From Euborellia annulipes (taxonomy: Eukaryota > Arthropoda > Insecta > Dermaptera > Anisolabididae): 64,000 nucleotides of DNA. Shown here one piece after another: positions 11,505 to 23,327 of this stretch; the stretch's first letter is position 1, and each line of letters starts with the position of its first letter. Location: NCBI GenBank assembly GCA_023213315.1, contig JAKCPI010004489.1:1-64000 (forward strand). The letters run 5' to 3'. The notes beneath the pieces were generated by a model. It was given only the letters and a program-made list of their open reading frames with translations. It was not told the origin of the DNA and made no database searches. The position numbers were made by a program, and so were the translations under genes.

Positions 11505-12030
11505 AAAAATCTGGTGTGATGGTCGCACAGCACACAACTTTCTCTTAACTTCGGTAATCGAAAGTTGTATTCTGTGCTATCACACCAGATTTTCCAGACA
11601 ACCATTTCTCCTCTTTCCTATGAAGTACAGAAGTAAAGTGTGCTTCAAACAATTTTGATGGAAAAATGAAAATATACATTTGAAAGAGCATCTAAAAAAA
11701 TAATTGATTTTTGAATTTTAATCAAAATCTTTAGAATGAATTTTGAGAAAATCGAAAAAAAGTGAAAAAGTACATCAGTAAAGTACTAGTACTCTTTGGC
11801 CGATTTTGATTAAAAGCTTATTTTCACGCTCCAGGGGGGTGTCTAACTTAAATATACAATTTCAGCCTCATAGCTCATGCTTCATGCTTAAAATTGAACA
11901 CAGACATCCAGACAGATCATGTCTCGAAAACCCCTTTTTTTGGATGCAGGGGACCTCAAAACGTGTATATCCATCAAAGTCTCGACCTTTTTGACATGAA
12001 TCAAATACTTTCTCTGTCTATACCAATATA
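11505..12030 (-). mobile_element. Helentron/DINE-1-like element H3
   Basis: Minus-strand copy of the H1 family: the hairpin comes first (11508-11592), then the conserved core with GTACTAGTACTTTACTGATG and the GAGGTCCCCTG...GACATG block. The 5' terminal motif is lost near 12030. Confidence 0.6.
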
Positions 12031-12129
12031 TATATCATTTCAGATCATTTCTCTACGTTTTGCTGTGAGCGGCCCACATGCTGAATTTTGTTGAAAAATT
12101 CCACACTCTTTGATTATTGCCAGCCGGCT

Positions 12130-12162
12130 CTGAAGATGGCCTAGACCTCGGGCCGAAACGTC
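12130..12162 (+). ncRNA. Hammerhead-like ribozyme motif (Penelope-type)
   Basis: CTGAAGA, one extra T, a GGCC/GGCC stem around a short loop, then GAAACGTC. This matches the hammerhead core (CUGANGA, stem II, GAAA, palindromic ACGU stem III, cleavage after GUC) known from Penelope-like retroelements. It sits in a degraded repeat followed by an AATAAAAG stretch. Confidence 0.5.
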
Positions 12163-12404
12163 AGCCATGAGGGCGAGAATTATAATAAAAGAATATTTGG
12201 CTGCATTCGTCTTGTTTTTTTCATGACTCCATCATCATATTTAAATTTCATAATATAATACTTTATGAATAAAAGTATTATTAAAGTAAGTATAGTATTA
12301 ATTAATTGAATGGTTAATTTTCAGAACGGGATTCGAAGAAATCGAAAACATTATATATCCAACACTTTAAGGGCCTAGACAACAATCAAAAAATCTGAAT
12401 CCAG

Positions 12405-12610
12405 CTAAGTCATCCATTGGATATCAGGGGGGGGGGGGGGGTATAAAGTATATTCTTTTGAACGCACACGAATAATTATTTTGTCCACTTTTGTTCCTGT
12501 GGGTGAGGGTCTTATAGAAAAAGGAATATCAAATTTATATGTATCATTCCATGACTTTGGTTTAAAGCTGAATGGGGGATGGGGGGAGCAGGGGGCGGAT
12601 GTCACCCTTC
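12405..12610. other. G-run containing AT-rich spacer
   Basis: A run of G (12427-12440) and a G-rich patch near 12575-12595 resemble the ends of the G-run MITEs, but no matching end or target duplication was found. The open frame across it is not convincing. Confidence 0.3.
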
Positions 12611-13349
12611 ACGACACTCAATGCCTTTGTGGGATCTGAATATGGGTCTAATAATTATGAATATTAAAAAAGTCATTAAATGATGATTTTTTTATTGGTG
12701 TATTATTTAAAAAAAAAATTATTTTTCTCGTTTAGAAAAGTTGGTGTAGTGTAAAAAAGTGAAGAGGTTTTATTTTTTAAAAACCAACTCTTATAAATCC
12801 CTTAAGGTTTCTGACTACTCCCTCTTTATTTTAAATCAAAGAGTCAACTTCAGTACCTATTCAAGCATGATATTTTGCGCCCCCCAGTTAAAAAACGGCG
12901 TTAATTAAGAGACCAAGAAGAATAAATGAATGGGGAGGGAGCTCCTCTCAGCATCCATTTTCTCACTCGTCTATTCAACAGTTTATCGATTTGTTTTTAC
13001 TTAATGAGACTTTCATATAGAAATCCACGCCTAATAAAAAAAAGCTCTTCAGAGAGTTAAAATTTTATGTTCATTTCAAAAAGTTAACAGAAGACACGCC
13101 AGAGATTGCATATTAAAAATAATAGACTAATTAAAAAAAAAATATATTTATCTCAAAAAATTGTCTTATTTCTTTATATATTTCTATAAAGTAAATGTAT
13201 ATATATATATATTGGAAGGGCTCCGTCACTGGGTATATGTGAAGATAAAATTTCTTGAGTTGAGAAAGAAGAAAATATCCATATTATTAATAAACTTTAT
13301 CCAAGTATTAATAAAATATTAAATTTTAGTTTCATTAAAAAAAATGTAA

Positions 13350-13500
13350 TGCCCTCGGGCCTTAATTTAGTGGTTAGCATGCTGGCCATGGGTACTAAGG
13401 GTCGCGGGTTCCCATCCCGCCCGCCCCTCTGACAAAAATTTCTTTATATTGAATTGGCTACCAATAAATAGGCACGGGTTCTAAATTGCCATAGATGCCG
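13350..13500 (+). repeat. tRNA-derived SINE, family B
   Basis: An A-box-like segment (TTAGTGGTTAGCATGC) and B-box-like GCGGGTTCCCATCCCGC stand about 45 bp apart. The tail GGCTACCAAT...AAATTGCCATAGATGCCG is shared with copies at 56590-56735 and 59601-59775. The head does not fold as a complete tRNA. Confidence 0.7.
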
Positions 13501-13770
13501 AAAAAGACCTTAATAAAAAAAAAAATATAAAATTTTATGTGATGGCCAACACACAATTTTAACAATATTTTCCAAGAATGACTAATTTCTCCCACTTGAT
13601 TTGAACAAAATAAATATTTATATAAATTTAGAGTTTTTATACTTCTTTTTTCCAGAGGGCCCGGCAAGAAGTTACAGCTACGAAAATACGCAATAGGCGA
13701 TTTAGATGCTGTTTAGGGGTTCCCAAAAATGTATTAATTGTTTGTAGATGTTGGGTTTATAAGGCTGAAC

Positions 13771-13956
13771 CATGGCCGGAACTAGATTTTGTAGGGGGGC
13801 AAAATTTAATTTGCCGCCCCCTCCTTAAAATTTTCTGTACAAAATTCATATCATTTTGCCTTTTTTTTAGTAAATCTTTCTTTAATTGCCGCCCCCTGAT
13901 ATCTGCCGCCCGAGGCACACGCACCCACTGCCCCCCCCCCCCTAGATCCGGCCCTG
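13771..13956. mobile_element. hAT-like MITE (GGCCGGA family)
   Basis: Ends CATGGCCGGAACTAG and CTAGATCCGGCCCTG, with flanking GGCTGAAC/AGCTGAAC (13763-13770, 13957-13964), an 8-bp duplication with one mismatch. G runs and C runs sit inside the ends. Confidence 0.7.
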
Positions 13957-13961
13957 AGCTG

Positions 13962-14262
13962 AACGCACACCAATTGAGCAAAAACGTTTTTGCCTAATAC
14001 TGTTTTTTCAATGCTTTTCTATGGAGTAACACACACCCGGGAGGCGAAACACAATTGAGCATGATTCGACATCATTGAACAAAATGTTTTGTCCAATCGG
14101 TGTGCGTTGGAATTGAGCAAAATGTTTTGTCATTGAACGTTTTTGCTCAAGGAAATTTGTAATGCAAGACACCGAGGGCAAAATGACATGAAATGGATGA
14201 ATGAAATGACAAAACCTTTTGCTCAATACCAATGCACACCGATTGAGCAAAATCATACACCG
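13962..14262. repeat. Repeat with multiple CACACCRATTGAGCAAAA motifs
   Basis: The motif appears near 13968 and 14237 in direct orientation, near 14085-14107 inverted, with partial copies between. This suggests a degraded palindromic DNA element, type not assigned. Confidence 0.45.
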
Positions 14263-14549
14263 TCATGCCTTACTTGCATATAGTCCAGTGAGATGTCTAA
14301 AATTAATTAAGTGTTTGCATCATTGTTATATATGTTGTGTAGGTATTTCATTGTTATTAATAAGACTGAAAATGGACCAATAAATCTTGTCATCCAAAGG
14401 CTCTCTTTTATTGCAGGAACCTTTTTTTTTCTCTCTTTCCGTTATCAAAAAATTTGATACAAAACTCAATTTATAGCTGTGATATATTAATAAGAGGGTA
14501 GAAAATGAGAGATTCAACTAAGGTTTTTTTCTTTATTTATTTAATTAGT

Positions 14550-14732
14550 GGACCCGCGGGCTTGGTGGATACCAAATTGCTTAAATAAGAATGCCTGGAC
14601 GACAAATATATATATATATATATATATTATTAATATAACGGTTATCGCTAAAGTCTTATATGGCCCAAGTTGCCGAAAAGTATGTCTAAATGTGAGAAAA
14701 AGGTGTGAGTGTTAAAAAATAAAAAAATATTT
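14550..14732 (+). repeat. tRNA-derived SINE, family A (head truncated)
   Basis: Shares GGATACCAAATTGC..., AATGCCTGGAC, AACGGTTATCG and the tail TGCCGAAAAG...GTGTGAGTG with the family A copies at 35510-35740 and 48336-48606. The tRNA-like head is mostly missing and a TA microsatellite has expanded inside. Confidence 0.65.
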
Positions 14733-14735
14733 CGC

Positions 14736-15245
14736 ACGGCTGACGTTTTGGTTCCGTGTTTGAACCATCTTCAAATCTGGCAAAAAGTGACATAGTGGAT
14801 TTTATACATTGTTGAATATATAATATATACACAGTATATCATATATTATATGATTAATGTACAGTGAGGGACAATATTAAGTCCCACCCATGCGTTTTCT
14901 ACATGTGATTATTTCATTGTTTTTAAAAAAATATATATTTTTTAATGGAAACTTTCATGGTTCAAACCTAGAAAATTTCCAATAAAGATTTTCATTTTCT
15001 TTTATAAAAACAATGAAATAATCACAAGTGGAAATCGCAAGGTGGGACTTAATATTGTCCCTCACTGTACTTGGTCACCGCAAACATGAATGATTTATGT
15101 TCCTGGTCTTCACATACTGTGTATTTATTTATTTTATAAGAGTTTGGTTCAACAATGTGTAAAATCCACTATGACACTTCGATAATGAATTTTCGCCAGC
15201 TCTGAGGATGGTTCAAACACGGAACCGAAACATCAGCCGTGCCAA
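14736..15245. mobile_element. Hammerhead-bearing inverted-repeat (Penelope-like) element, interrupted by a MITE
   Basis: Arms 14736-14815 and 15150-15245 are inverted copies. Each carries a hammerhead-like motif: minus strand at 14742-14774 (core decayed to AAAAC) and plus strand at 15202-15234 (CTGAGGA, GGTTC/GAACC stem, GAAACATC). The Tc1/mariner-type MITE at 14860-15069 has inserted between the arms. Confidence 0.6.
14860..15069. mobile_element. Tc1/mariner-type MITE, complete palindrome
   Basis: Ends TACAGTGAGGGACAATATT and its complement, including TA at both outer borders; the ~65 bp arms are almost perfectly complementary. TA ends with CAGTG fit Tc1/mariner. The family recurs at 21079-22055, 25146-25276, 25884-26074 and 28027-28237. 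Confidence 0.8.
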
Positions 15246-15289
15246 TTAAATAAATAATTATAATATATTATATATAAATAAAGAATTAT

Positions 15290-15749
15290 ATATATCATGT
15301 GTTGGTCCATGAGGTAATTATGAAAAACATATAACCAAGTATTTATTAATTTAAATAAGCGAAAAATGTAGGTACCGCCGGGAGTTGCACCACGGATCTT
15401 GTCGATTTACGCTCAACATGCCCTACTGTTGGACCACAGTACGCACTCGCTTATTTAAATTATGATAGATCGCTGATTTCAGTCTACTAGAGAAACGCCG
15501 CTCAAATCAAGCGTTCAGATTTCTCCGTTACTGAGGCGCGATCTAGATGGACGTTTTGAGAAATTAACTCAATTATGCAATTAATAAATAAATTATATAT
15601 ATCATGTGTTGGTCCATGAGGTAATTATGAAAAACATATAACCAAGTATTTATTAATTTAAATAAGCGAAAAATGTAGGTACCGCCGGGAGTTGCACCAC
15701 GGATCTTGTCGATTTACGCTCAACATGCCCTACTGTTGGACCACAGTAC
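15290..15749 (-). repeat. Direct duplication of a ~154 bp tRNA-like repeat
   Basis: 15290-15443 and 15595-15749 are near-identical. The minus strand shows an A-box-like GTGGTCCAACAGTAGGGC and a B-box-like GTGGTGCAACTCCC, suggesting a tRNA-derived SINE. The spacer between the copies (about 150 bp) is unique sequence. Confidence 0.65.
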
Positions 15750-15759
15750 ATACACAGTA

Positions 15760-16912
15760 AATTAATAAATACTTGGTTATATTATATATAAATAATAAAT
15801 TAAGATAAAAACCTTAGCTGCATCTCTCATTTTCTACCCTCTTTCTTATTAATAAAAAATTTGATAAAAACAAAAATAAAAACCTCTTTAATTTTGAATT
15901 TATGAATGATTCTACTAAAGATAACCGGCTTTTCTTTTGAAAATACGTATATATAACTCATAATCCAATTTGATTTATATTTGACAAGGATAACATTTTA
16001 TAGTTCTAGTTTAAAATAAATATATAATGTTCGTTACAATTACTAACATTATTTAAAGATTTAGGGAGTAATCTTACAAAAAAACTCTCAATTTCATTGA
16101 TCAAATCTCATTTGGAGAAATTAACATTACAAAATTTATAAAAAAAAAAAAGACAATTTTTAGATCAAAGCTTTAATAATTGGTCAATTACTTTATAATA
16201 CAAAAACGATTTAACAAATATTAAATAATATTGTGAAAATTATACAAAAAATTTATTTTTAAGAAAAAACTCTGAACAAAGTTGTTGTGTATCTTAATTA
16301 TGAAAACAACTTTTATTTTTTTATTTATTAAATATTAAGAAAAAAAAAACAAATTTTATATTTTTACAACTGATTATAAATATAGTAACTAATAGTTTTT
16401 TTTTTTTACGAATTTAATTAAAGAGAGAAAAGGAGAGGGGGTGGGGGAGGAAATTATTGGAGTTGAAAGCAGCCAATACCAATAATTCCTTTTTTCATAT
16501 TTATAAAAGCTCTTAAGAGGACAGGTTTTTGGAAGGCACAAATGATTTCTTGATTATTTTGCAGTCAGTTTTTATGAGATTTAAAAATTAAATATATACA
16601 TTTAATTGAACAAAAACAAAACTTAATCGATAACAATACCTTTTTGTTCTTTTTTTTTACTCACAAGAGGAAAAAAAAATAAATCAACAAAGATATAAAA
16701 TTATTTTATAATCTTAATTATATATTTATATATATATACAATGATATATATACACAAATATATATATATATATATCATTTTTCTATTGTATTCTGGTATT
16801 TGTAAAAATTTTTTTTTATTTTTTCATCAGAGGATTTTATCAAAATATACCTAATATTAAAGAAAGCCAGATTTTAGTCCACAATTACCAGATTACAAAA
16901 AAATTTTTTAGG
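15760..16912. other. AT-rich sequence, MED26 3' UTR side
   Basis: No ORF. Read on the minus strand this is downstream of the MED26 stop codon. TTTATT at 16815-16820 is a minus-strand AATAAA about 95 bp past the stop and a good candidate polyadenylation signal. Confidence 0.5.
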
Positions 16913-18669
16913 TCAGTCGATGACGACATAAGGCAATATGTGTAGACATTCCCCATTATAAGACTTTTTTGAAACCATTTGATGCCATTCTCGAAAGCCG
17001 GTATCATTTTCATCATTTAATACACCTTCGTGTTTTGTCCCATTGAGTCCTTCAACTTGTTCAGTTAATAAACGTGTAACTTGTTCGTCAGTCACTTCAC
17101 TAGGTTTAGCCTGAGCTGCTGGACTTGGATAATCATCATCATCGAGATGGTCTAGCACAGAATAATCGATGGGCGGCAATCGGGAGAGGATGGCTTCAAT
17201 AGAGGCATCTACAGACATGTTCGATGTTGAACTACTTGGCTCAGGTTCTTCAACAACCACAGAAGGCGGTTCCGTTTTTGCCTCTCGTAGAAATCGAGCT
17301 ATATGTTCTGTTTTACTTCTTGTCATTTCTAATTCATCAATACTCGGCAACGGAAGGCAATTGGCTAGACTAGGTTTCTCCTCTTTATTAGCCTGTAATC
17401 CAGCTAGGAGTTCTTTTGTTGTTTTTACTTTTGGTGTACGTGCTATACTCGCAATTTTTTCTTTCACTTCATCTTGCGATAAATTTCCAGCCGAATTTTT
17501 CTTCAATTTTTTTCTACCTCGTTTCCTTGGTTGACTAATAATAATATTTGTCTCTATAGGCACTTGATTCACTGATATAATCTCAACACTTCCCGAGCCA
17601 AAGCTGTCTCTTGAGTTATCCTCATGTGGCCGAGTTTGACCATTCAATCTTTCGGGATCTTTTCGTAAACGTTTGTTAGCAGCATGAGTCCTAGGAACAG
17701 GATCACAAAGAGGTTCTAGCGTATGATTTACACATGGAGAAGAGACGTCTTGAAAATGTCGCTTTAAGGAAGACTGAGAAACATGATCAGTCGTCGTTGA
17801 TGGTTGATTTATTATGGCGGGAGATCTCCTGTCCAAATCGATGGGGGATAGGGACTGCACAGGCGAAGGGACTGGAAGTCCAGGAGAGAGTCTACGATCC
17901 ACTAAAATTGGTCTTTTATTATCTAACATGGGACTACTCAATCGGGCGGTGATGCCGGCTCCATTCGTCTGATGTTGTTGGGGAAGTTGGGATGGATGAT
18001 GTTCTTGCGATGGTAAAATCATGTCACGCCATCGCCGTAATATATCTTTGGCACGTTTCGCCAAAGAATCATCTCTTGTTTTGCGTCGAAGTTCATTGAC
18101 GATTTTTCCAAGTCTGGTGGTCTGAAATATTAACAAGAGTTAATCTTCATATATATATTAATCTGCATATATATATATATATATGTGGGTCATTGTACAA
18201 AAATGGGCCGAATTTGAAATGCACAATTTGTAACTTTAATTTTAATTGTTTGTAATGATTTTGATAGACAATAAGTTAATTTAATTGTGCCCATATATAT
18301 ATATATATATATCGACGTTCTAATTAGTAAAGTGCCTAACTCCATTTTTGTTTATTTTTCAGGAGAGTAAAAAAACATTCCCTTGTCACTATTAGAGCCA
18401 CTGTTAAACACTTTTCGTGCGGCATCTTTTCGAACAGGGCATAAGGAGAATGATATTTTTCAACAGAAAATACAATAAAATGGAGTTAGATACTCAGTTT
18501 TTTATTTTATTTTTTGTATTAATATATAAGCTCATCAGCCTCTTAGATTTACGGTTGAAAAACTTGCAAGGGACTGACGTTTTTGTTATAAAACACAAAA
18601 AATCTGCTAAGTGATTGGAATACTTTTTTTTTCTTTTGTATTAAATATATATATATATATATTTATATT

Positions 18670-18712
<43 letters not shown>

Positions 18713-21700
18713 TATAACAAAGAAAAGACAGCAAATCCAGTATATTTTTGAAATAATTATTAATAAATTTCCAAAATATTACTTAGCAAGGGACTGACGA
18801 AATGAGTGTTTACATGCTGATTTTCGACACAAAAAAATAACAATAAAAGTATATAAAAGATGGATAACTCCCCGAATTGGGACCAGCAAATTAGGACAAA
18901 ATTCATTTTTCCATCTTTAGTCCTTGTAGGCTTATAATCTAATTAGAAACAAAGTTGTCATGGGTGTTGCGGCACTAATTCATTCTCGCGTTGGCTTAAA
19001 CACTCGCCCTTTTAAAAAATATACAAGTACACAGACTTTTTGTGCCACAACAACAATGACAACTTTGTACCTAATTATTAGATTATTAGCCTACAAGGTC
19101 TGAAGATGGACAAATAAATTTTATTCGAAACATCTCCTTTCGGTATTTGGCATCCAAAGGCTTTCTTTTTTTTTTGCTGCTTCCGTACTTGCTCTTTTCC
19201 AACTCGTAACATCAACAGCAACTTCCCTTCGGATTATATTAAAAGAAGATGTAAATCTTTATTAGAATTGTCTATTATATTTTAACCATAAAAGTTTCCA
19301 TTAAAAAAAAAAAAAACAACTTAGCGAAAAAACGTCTCAGATTCGAAACAACAAAATAATCACATGGAAATCGCATGGGTGTATTTTAATATTATTAGAA
19401 TGATGAAGGAAGAGAGGATGTCAGCCAAAAAAGGGAGCCTCTATCGAATAAAAATCTCCAATCAGAAAACGTTTCGGGTTTAATTAGATAAAAATATACA
19501 TTTGAGACTTGGCCGTGTTGACTGATGAGCATCTGACAACTGATATGCAAATTTTGTATTTTTATATAATTTTGTATATGTTTATATATAACAACTCTAT
19601 CTGCATCTCAATGGTGTGCATCTTGAGATTGCCAATAATCTCTAAAGAACTGATGATGGTTTTATCTAATTAAACCCGAAACGTTTTCTGATTGGAGATT
19701 TTTATTCGATAGAGGCTCCCTTTTTTGGCTGACATCCTCTCTTCCTTCATCATTCTAATTGCTGAACAGCCACTTCTATTATCAACATCTTTTAATATTA
19801 TTACTCGATGTACATTTCAAAAACAATTCACCAGTTCTTTTTTTTTCTGCGAAACTTTAGTTATTTAATAAAAAAAAAAACATGTTCCTGTTTAATTGTA
19901 AAAATTACTCTCGTTCTTTATAAAATTCAAATTTTGATCGTGATAACTATTTTGTTATTTTTGTTCCTTATAAAATAAATAATAAATCAAAATGTGTATA
20001 TATCTAACAACGAAAAATCTATTGGATTGAAATAATATATAAATGTTGATTTTAAAATAAAGCTAACATATTTCGAAAATTCAAATTTAAGAGCACAAAA
20101 ATTTGCCTTTAGGAAGAAGCATCGATAAACAAGACACGTTTTATTGAATATCATCTAATCAACTATTGTAATATTTATTTTATTAAGATATAAAACTAAA
20201 AAAAAATCCCAGAGCAAAAGAAAAAATTGTATTTTGAAAATTCTATGGTGATTCAATATGGAAAAAAAAATTCCAAAAACGGCATTAATGAATGAATCAC
20301 GTGTCTATTTGTTTTTTTTTTTTTAGGTGAAATGAATTGAAAATATACATCAGAGTACTATATTTTTAACGAAACTGACTCTATTTATACAATTCACTAC
20401 ACCACGTGGTTACCTGTCTTTTGACCGAAAACTAATTAGAGTTGGGTCGACCTTCAATTAAGCTTTCAATAAAAATATATTTCATTTTCTACTTCTGCAT
20501 CAAATAAAGAGATATTCTTGGGCAGTTTCAAATTTAATCAAAATATATATATATATAGTATAAAAAATTAAATATGAATTTTATTTTACATAATTTTGGG
20601 CCTCAATCGTCTCAAAAAAAAAGAAGTAACCACGTGGTGTATGGAATTATGTTTTATATATTGTATTATTATATTTTATATATTAAAAAATAAATTTTTT
20701 TTTTAATTGTGATAAATGCCTATAAATTACAACAATTAATCAAAACTCTACTTTAAATTAATCAAATTTGGTAGTTTGAAGAAAATATCACAATAATTTT
20801 TTCCACAATTAATCAATTTATTCTACCTATTTCTAGTTGATGATGGACGGTAACATCGTCGTTTGAAATATTTGCAAAATAAATAAATTAAGTGTTATGA
20901 AAACCCTGCTACTTTCTTCAAACCATCACTTCAACTATTTATTTTTTTTTTTTACACTTTAGTTATAGTTAAAATGTAAAGACATCTTATTTGGCTGCCA
21001 GTCTTTTTTCTTTTCATGTAGAAGATGTTAAAAATAATGAACTTATAAAAAGAATGAGGATTTAGCTGCAACAACTTGTACAGTGAGAGATAATATTAAA
21101 GCACCCCCTACATTTGATTATTTCATTGTTTTTTAAATAAAGATATAAATTTATATAATTTTAATTATTTATTAATTCATATACCCGAAACACGATATAT
21201 ATAATAACTTAATATTATATATAATTTCTAATTTAATAAAGATATAAATGTTTGAACCACAAATTTCTATACAAAATTTCCACAAGTTTCTTTGGCCACA
21301 TGTTTTTTTTTTCTTAAATTGAATAATCAAGATGTATTTTATTTCATACAAAAATCAAAGAAATCAGGAAATTATAAGAGAGACTCAATTAAAAAAAAAT
21401 AAATAAATAATCAGATGAGAAAACTCATGTGTTTGATTTAATATTGTCTCTTGATGTATAGTGTACGCCAAAGTTAAGAGCCACCCATGTGTTTTCTACT
21501 TGTGATTATTTAATTGCTTTTATAAAAGAAAATGAAAATGTTTATTGGAAATTTTCTAGGTTTGAATCATGAAATTTTCCATTAAAAAATATATAACATT
21601 TTTTTTTTTAAATAATGAAATAATCACAAGTAGAAAAGGCATGGGTGGGACTTAAAAATATTGTCCCTCACTGTACAGTGAACGCCAGTTAAGTCCCACC

Positions 21701-23327
21701 CATGTGTTTTCTACTTGTGATTATTTCATTGTTTTATAAAAGAAAATGAAAATCTTAATTGAGAATTTTTTAGATTTGAATCATGGAAGTTTCTATTAAA
21801 AAATATATAATATTTTTTTAAAAACAATGAAATAATCACAAGTAGAAAACGCATGAAGGGAACTTAATATTGTCCAGTGAGTGCCAAGATTAAGTAAAAC
21901 GCATGTGTTTTGTTATGTGATTATTTCATTGTTTTTTTTTTAAGAAAAACTTTCAATGCAAATTTTCTTGAACCAAATAAATAAAAATAATATATATATA
22001 TAACAAATATAAAAAACAATTAAATAATCACATGTAGAAAACACTTTGCATGTTTCTCATAAACTTATAAAGAAAAATGACTGGAAGCAAAATAAGTTTC
22101 TCGTTTGCACATGTTTCTTTTGCCACATGTTTTTTTTCTTACCTATTTAAATTAAATAATCAAGATGTATTTTATTTCATAAAAAAATTAAAGAAATCAC
22201 TAAATTAGGAGAAATTATATTCAAAACTTTTACTGAAAGTAAACTACAATTTTTTAGTAAAACTAATTAAGAGAGTAAAGTGAATGCTGAAGAAGTACAA
22301 TAATACAAGAAAATGATTTAGGACTAAAAGTTCAATTATTTTAACAGAAGTTACATAAGATAAAGTTAAACTAAGTTCAACACTAAACTAGAAATAATAA
22401 GTTATTTTAAAACATAATTCTTAAAAAGAGTTTAATTATTAAATGGATAATAACTTTGTTAATTTATTTGTATAAAATACATAAAGTTGTTTTAGTTCAA
22501 GAAGCTTGATCATCAATTAGACCATTATAAATTGAGATTTTTGAGCCTGTTATTGAAAGGGTGGAATTTCAAAATTCTTACTTTTTAAGTAGCTTGATAT
22601 TTTTTGATATTAAATTATTTTTTTAATTAGAATGTAGAAATCGGAATTTTCATATATATTACTCACTTGTCTCCTCAAAATACAATATTTTGTCCACTCA
22701 TTGGGGTTTTTCTGAGATTAAATATACAATTTAAGTGAGTGTTAATTATATTAAAAAAAAGAAAACCATTGTAACTTTTTATTTTATACAAATAAATTAA
22801 GAAATAAATATTAAATAGAAAATAATTATAAAAATCCTAATTGGAAAAGAGTATAATGTAATTTTCAATATAAATTTTTTAAACTACTTTGTTAACAAAA
22901 TATTAGTTAATTTCTTACCTCAAGAGCCTCTCTTGAAATTGGTGTTTTTTCCAAAATCGAAATAACTTCAACAACTGCTGCCATGTCCACAACCTGTAAA
23001 AATTTTAAGGGTTATTTCGCAAGTTGTCGTTTTTGGGGTTAGGGGGCATTTTATAATTTGGAAACATATAGATGTATAATGCATATTATTTTAACTTAAA
23101 ATTGAAATAATATTAGAATCTAATTGAATTGAAGGATTTATAAATGTTGAATATGTTTCGATTACGAATTTTAGTGAAAAACTAGACACGCCACTTTCAC
23201 AGTCCCTTTGAGTAGTTGTTGATAAATATTTTTTTAAAGATATTAAAAAGAATTTAATATATACATTGTATTCGGTGTCGAGTGCCTTAAGTAATTTCCC
23301 CTTGATCTCCAAAGGAGAGTTCTGCAT
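16913..23327 (-). CDS. MED26: Mediator complex subunit 26 (3 exons, 448 aa)
   Basis: Three coding exons join in frame: 23327-23265 (21 aa, starts MQNSPLEIKG), 22993-22919 (25 aa) and 18121-16913 (402 aa plus TGA), all with GT/AG borders; introns are 271 and 4,797 bp. Residues 1 to about 85 form a TFIIS N-terminal-type helical domain (SILEKTPISREALE, then TTRLGKIVNELRRKT and AKDILRRWRDMI), the fold MED26 uses to bind elongation factors. A long disordered Ser/Pro-rich middle holds a basic PRKRGRKKLKK stretch (about 244-254). The C terminus (REWHQMVSKKSYNG..., ending HILPYVVID) matches the conserved MED26 Mediator-docking tail, which separates it from TFIIS and elongin A. Divergent from ISCA1 over a 404 bp spacer. 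The large intron holds MITEs and Penelope-like insertions. Nuclear by family knowledge. Confidence 0.92.
18160..18720. repeat. TA microsatellites in MED26 intron 2
   Basis: TA runs at about 18166-18184, 18294-18312, 18647-18662 and 18676-18709, with a short ORF-free insert between. Likely remains of a TA-flanked element. Confidence 0.5.
18860..19150. mobile_element. Hammerhead-like inverted repeat, degraded
   Basis: The sequence around 18900-18960 is mirrored at 19065-19130 (GACAACTTTGT, TAATTAGATTAT, CTACAAGG). The right arm carries CTGAAGATGG...CGAAACATC (about 19103-19137), a decayed hammerhead-like motif. It lies in MED26 intron 2. Confidence 0.5.
19399..19790. mobile_element. Hammerhead-bearing inverted-repeat element with 14-bp target duplication
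   Basis: Arms of ~90 bp (about 19399-19490 and 19665-19760) are near-perfect inverted copies. The right arm has CTGATGA...AAACC-C-GAAACGTT (19650-19685). The direct repeat TTTTAATATTATTA flanks it at about 19385-19398 and 19791-19804, with a ~30 nt tail (TTGCTGAACAGCC...) only on the right. This is the same build as 29155-29401 and 62359-62763. It lies in MED26 intron 2, antisense effects unknown. Confidence 0.7.
19805..21078. other. AT-rich MED26 intron sequence
   Basis: No gene or intact element seen. CCACGTGGT occurs at about 20402 and 20630, the two sites facing each other across ~230 bp of low-complexity sequence. Confidence 0.4.
21079..22055. mobile_element. Tandem array of four Tc1/mariner-type MITEs
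   Basis: Successive copies span about 21079-21466, 21466-21676, 21676-21880 and 21876-22055. Each has TGATTATTTCATTG and its complement AATGAAATAATCAC in the arms; adjacent copies share one CAGTG/CACTG end. The last two are truncated or eroded. This array explains much of the length of MED26 intron 2. Confidence 0.7.

Noticed and set aside
15290..15749. CRISPR-like or satellite array
   Set aside because: Only two repeat units of ~154 bp with a tRNA-like box; it is a duplicated SINE-type repeat.
17169..17534. 121-codon open frame opposite MED26 exon 3
   Set aside because: Antisense shadow of a well-supported exon.
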